In this document: piece by piece, positions 32,489 through 33,688 of the stretch
Position numbering within the stretch: position 1 is the stretch's first letter
Layout: the number at the start of each line of letters is the position of its first letter
Assembly (NCBI RefSeq): GCF_000482245.1
Contig: NZ_AWNH01000110.1
Span: 1 to 33,688 of the forward strand
Direction of reading: 5' to 3'
DNA length: 33,688 nucleotides
Origin: Leptolyngbya sp. Heron Island J
Lineage (GTDB): Bacteria > Cyanobacteriota > Cyanobacteriia > Phormidesmidales > Phormidesmidaceae
The notes under the pieces: model-generated
Told to the model about the DNA's origin: nothing
Seen by the model: the letters and a program-made list of their open reading frames with translations, nothing else
Database searches by the model: none
Made by a program: the position numbers and the translations under genes

Positions 32489-33688
32489 CTAGTGCAGTCT
32501 CAGGTCATCTCTTTTCCAATAATCCAAGAACCTGGATAATGGTTTGAAGCCACCGAGTCTTGATGGTTATCCAATGCCCAAGTCCCTCAAAGTTCGTCCT
32601 CTGAGCCCAGATGAGAAAACCGCCTTGGAAGCGGGTCGTCAGTCTTCCGAAGGGTTTACCGTGCGTCGCAGCCAAATCATATTAGCCAGTGCAGCGGGTC
32701 AAACACCCCCTGAGATTGCCAAGTTTGTGGGCGGTACTCGCCAGAATGTATGCCTTGTGATTCATGAATTTGAGGAACGAGGGTTGGCGTGCTTAGTGCC
32801 TCGTCCAAGTGGTCCCAAACCCGGCGATGAATTACTGTTCGATGCCACGAAGCGCGAACGATTAAAAACCATTGCTCACACCAGTCCCCGTGAGTATGGG
32901 CAAGCACGGTCCATATGGACCCTCAAAAGTCTGGCCCAGGTATGTCACGAGCAAGCCTTAGTAGAGGTCCCGGTGAGTCATGAAACCATTCGCCAAACCC
33001 TGTTACTGATGGGAGTGAGTTGGAAACGAGCTAAACAATGGATCACCTCTCCTGACCCGGACTATGCCCGAAAAAAGCGGCAACGGGACCGTCTCATCCT
33101 CATGGCGGCTCAACATGACACCTGGGTGGTTGGGTTTCAAGATGAGGTGTGGTGGTCCCGATTGACATACCCCGATATGCACGCTTGGAGCGAGGATGAG
33201 CCCCTCAAATTGCATCAAAAGCACTTTGAGAAAACAGACTCTGAGCCCAAAGCGATTGCCTGTTATGGTCTCTGGTGTCCCTGCTTAGCCATCATGGTGA
33301 TTCGATTTGTCCAATCCCGACCGGTTAGCGATCTGACCTGTCAATATTTAGAGTGGGTCTGTCAATCACTCTATGCCTTAGGTAAACGCGTTTTGGTCCT
33401 AATTTGGGATAACGCATCCTGGCATGTTTCAAAAGCCGTGCGTCAATGGGTTCGAGACCATAATCAGCTCATCAAACAGACGGGGGGATTGCGGTTGATT
33501 CTCTGTTTGCTTCCCGTGAAGAGCCCCTGGCTCAATGCAATTGAACCTAAATGGGTACATGCCAAACGGGCCATTGTTGAACCCACCAAGGTGCTTACAG
33601 CTGATGACATTAGGCAACGTGTTTGTGACTATTTTGAATGTGAGGTACTTCCCTCTTTAGTAAAAAAGACTGCTTGATTCTGCACTAG
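32489..33688 (+). mobile_element. IS630-family insertion sequence, apparently complete
   Basis: A 1.2-kb element with a transposase gene and terminal inverted repeats: left CTAGTGCAGTCTCAGG, right (complement) CTAGTGCAGAATCAAGC. The first nine bases match exactly, with a shared TCA further in. The CTAG at each end fits the IS630 habit of inserting at TA and duplicating it. The window stops at the right terminus, so the far flank cannot be checked. Confidence 0.82.
32574..33677 (+). CDS. IS630-family transposase (367 aa)
   Basis: An N-terminal helix-turn-helix (SEGFTVRRSQIILASAAGQT, PPEIAKFVGGTRQNV) is followed by a winged-helix segment and a DDE domain. The acidic triad is visible: Asp190 in VVGFQDEVWWSR, Asp279 in VLVLIWDNASWH and Glu324 in SPWLNAIEPKW, with the usual 34-44 residue spacing between D2 and E. 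The ATG at 32574 was chosen. A TTG ten codons upstream is also in frame, and neither has a strong ribosome binding site, as is common in these elements. No frameshift or internal stop is present, so the element may be active. It inserts in cis-linked TA sites and could in principle also mobilise small TA-flanked elements. Confidence 0.9.
   Translation: MPKSLKVRPLSPDEKTALEAGRQSSEGFTVRRSQIILASAAGQTPPEIAKFVGGTRQNVCLVIHEFEERGLACLVPRPSGPKPGDELLFDATKRERLKTIAHTSPREYGQARSIWTLKSLAQVCHEQALVEVPVSHETIRQTLLLMGVSWKRAKQWITSPDPDYARKKRQRDRLILMAAQHDTWVVGFQDEVWWSRLTYPDMHAWSEDEPLKLHQKHFEKTDSEPKAIACYGLWCPCLAIMVIRFVQSRPVSDLTCQYLEWVCQSLYALGKRVLVLIWDNASWHVSKAVRQWVRDHNQLIKQTGGLRLILCLLPVKSPWLNAIEPKWVHAKRAIVEPTKVLTADDIRQRVCDYFECEVLPSLVKKTA

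Overview
The window looks like chromosomal DNA from a cyanobacterium. Twelve copies of the HIP1 octamer GCGATCGC are visible, where about 0.5 would be expected by chance. The gene content also fits: DUF4278, Uma2, cyanobacterial AAA-like/WD40 and AAA-like/CHASE2 proteins, and a vMAP-type HTH-AAA protein. I cannot name the genus. HIP1 is missing from about 11.67-18.30 kb and from 29.08 kb to the end, which suggests accessory or recently acquired DNA in those parts.

Layout. (1) 0-3.6 kb is a worn region: a small DUF4278 gene followed by two near-identical terminators, a damaged umuC (frameshift, lost start, in-frame 30-bp duplication), a Uma2 gene, and a truncated, frameshifted IS66 transposase. 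(2) 3.7-10.1 kb holds two tandem paralogues on one chassis (AAA-like NTPase, one membrane helix, WD40 propeller), with about 9 and 14 WD repeats. (3) 10.4-12.2 kb holds a VioB-type ferritin-like protein and an orphan ectA-like acetyltransferase cut by an in-frame amber codon. (4) 12.5-17.4 kb is an AT-richer, HIP1-free, gene-poor stretch with a GBA1-like GH30 glucosylceramidase, an unknown 119-residue protein, two short tail-collar paralogues, many inverted repeats and a foldback element.

(5) 17.7-22.2 kb on the minus strand encodes an AAA-like/CHASE2 protein and a soluble HTH-AAA protein, so four AAA-like STAND NTPases lie within 18.5 kb. (6) 30.1-22.6 kb on the minus strand is a tight six-gene run: MscS channel with a cyclic-nucleotide-binding domain, Cache-HAMP-cyclase-like protein (amber-interrupted, cyclase residues lost), di-haem cytochrome c peroxidase, two-TM helical-bundle sensor, PstS-like lipoprotein and Rieske lipoprotein. 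Most products face the periplasm or the membrane, so an envelope redox or stress-sensing unit is a reasonable inference and the best candidate here for an undescribed system. (7) 30.7-32.5 kb is a two-gene operon of a saccharopine-dehydrogenase-like enzyme and a methyltransferase. (8) The window ends exactly at the right terminus of an apparently intact IS630-family element.

Gene decay recurs: umuC, ectA, the cyclase-like gene and the IS66 copy are all broken. A roughly 100-bp foldback element occurs twice, and its second copy abuts the Rieske stop codon. No tRNA, rRNA or CRISPR array was recognised.
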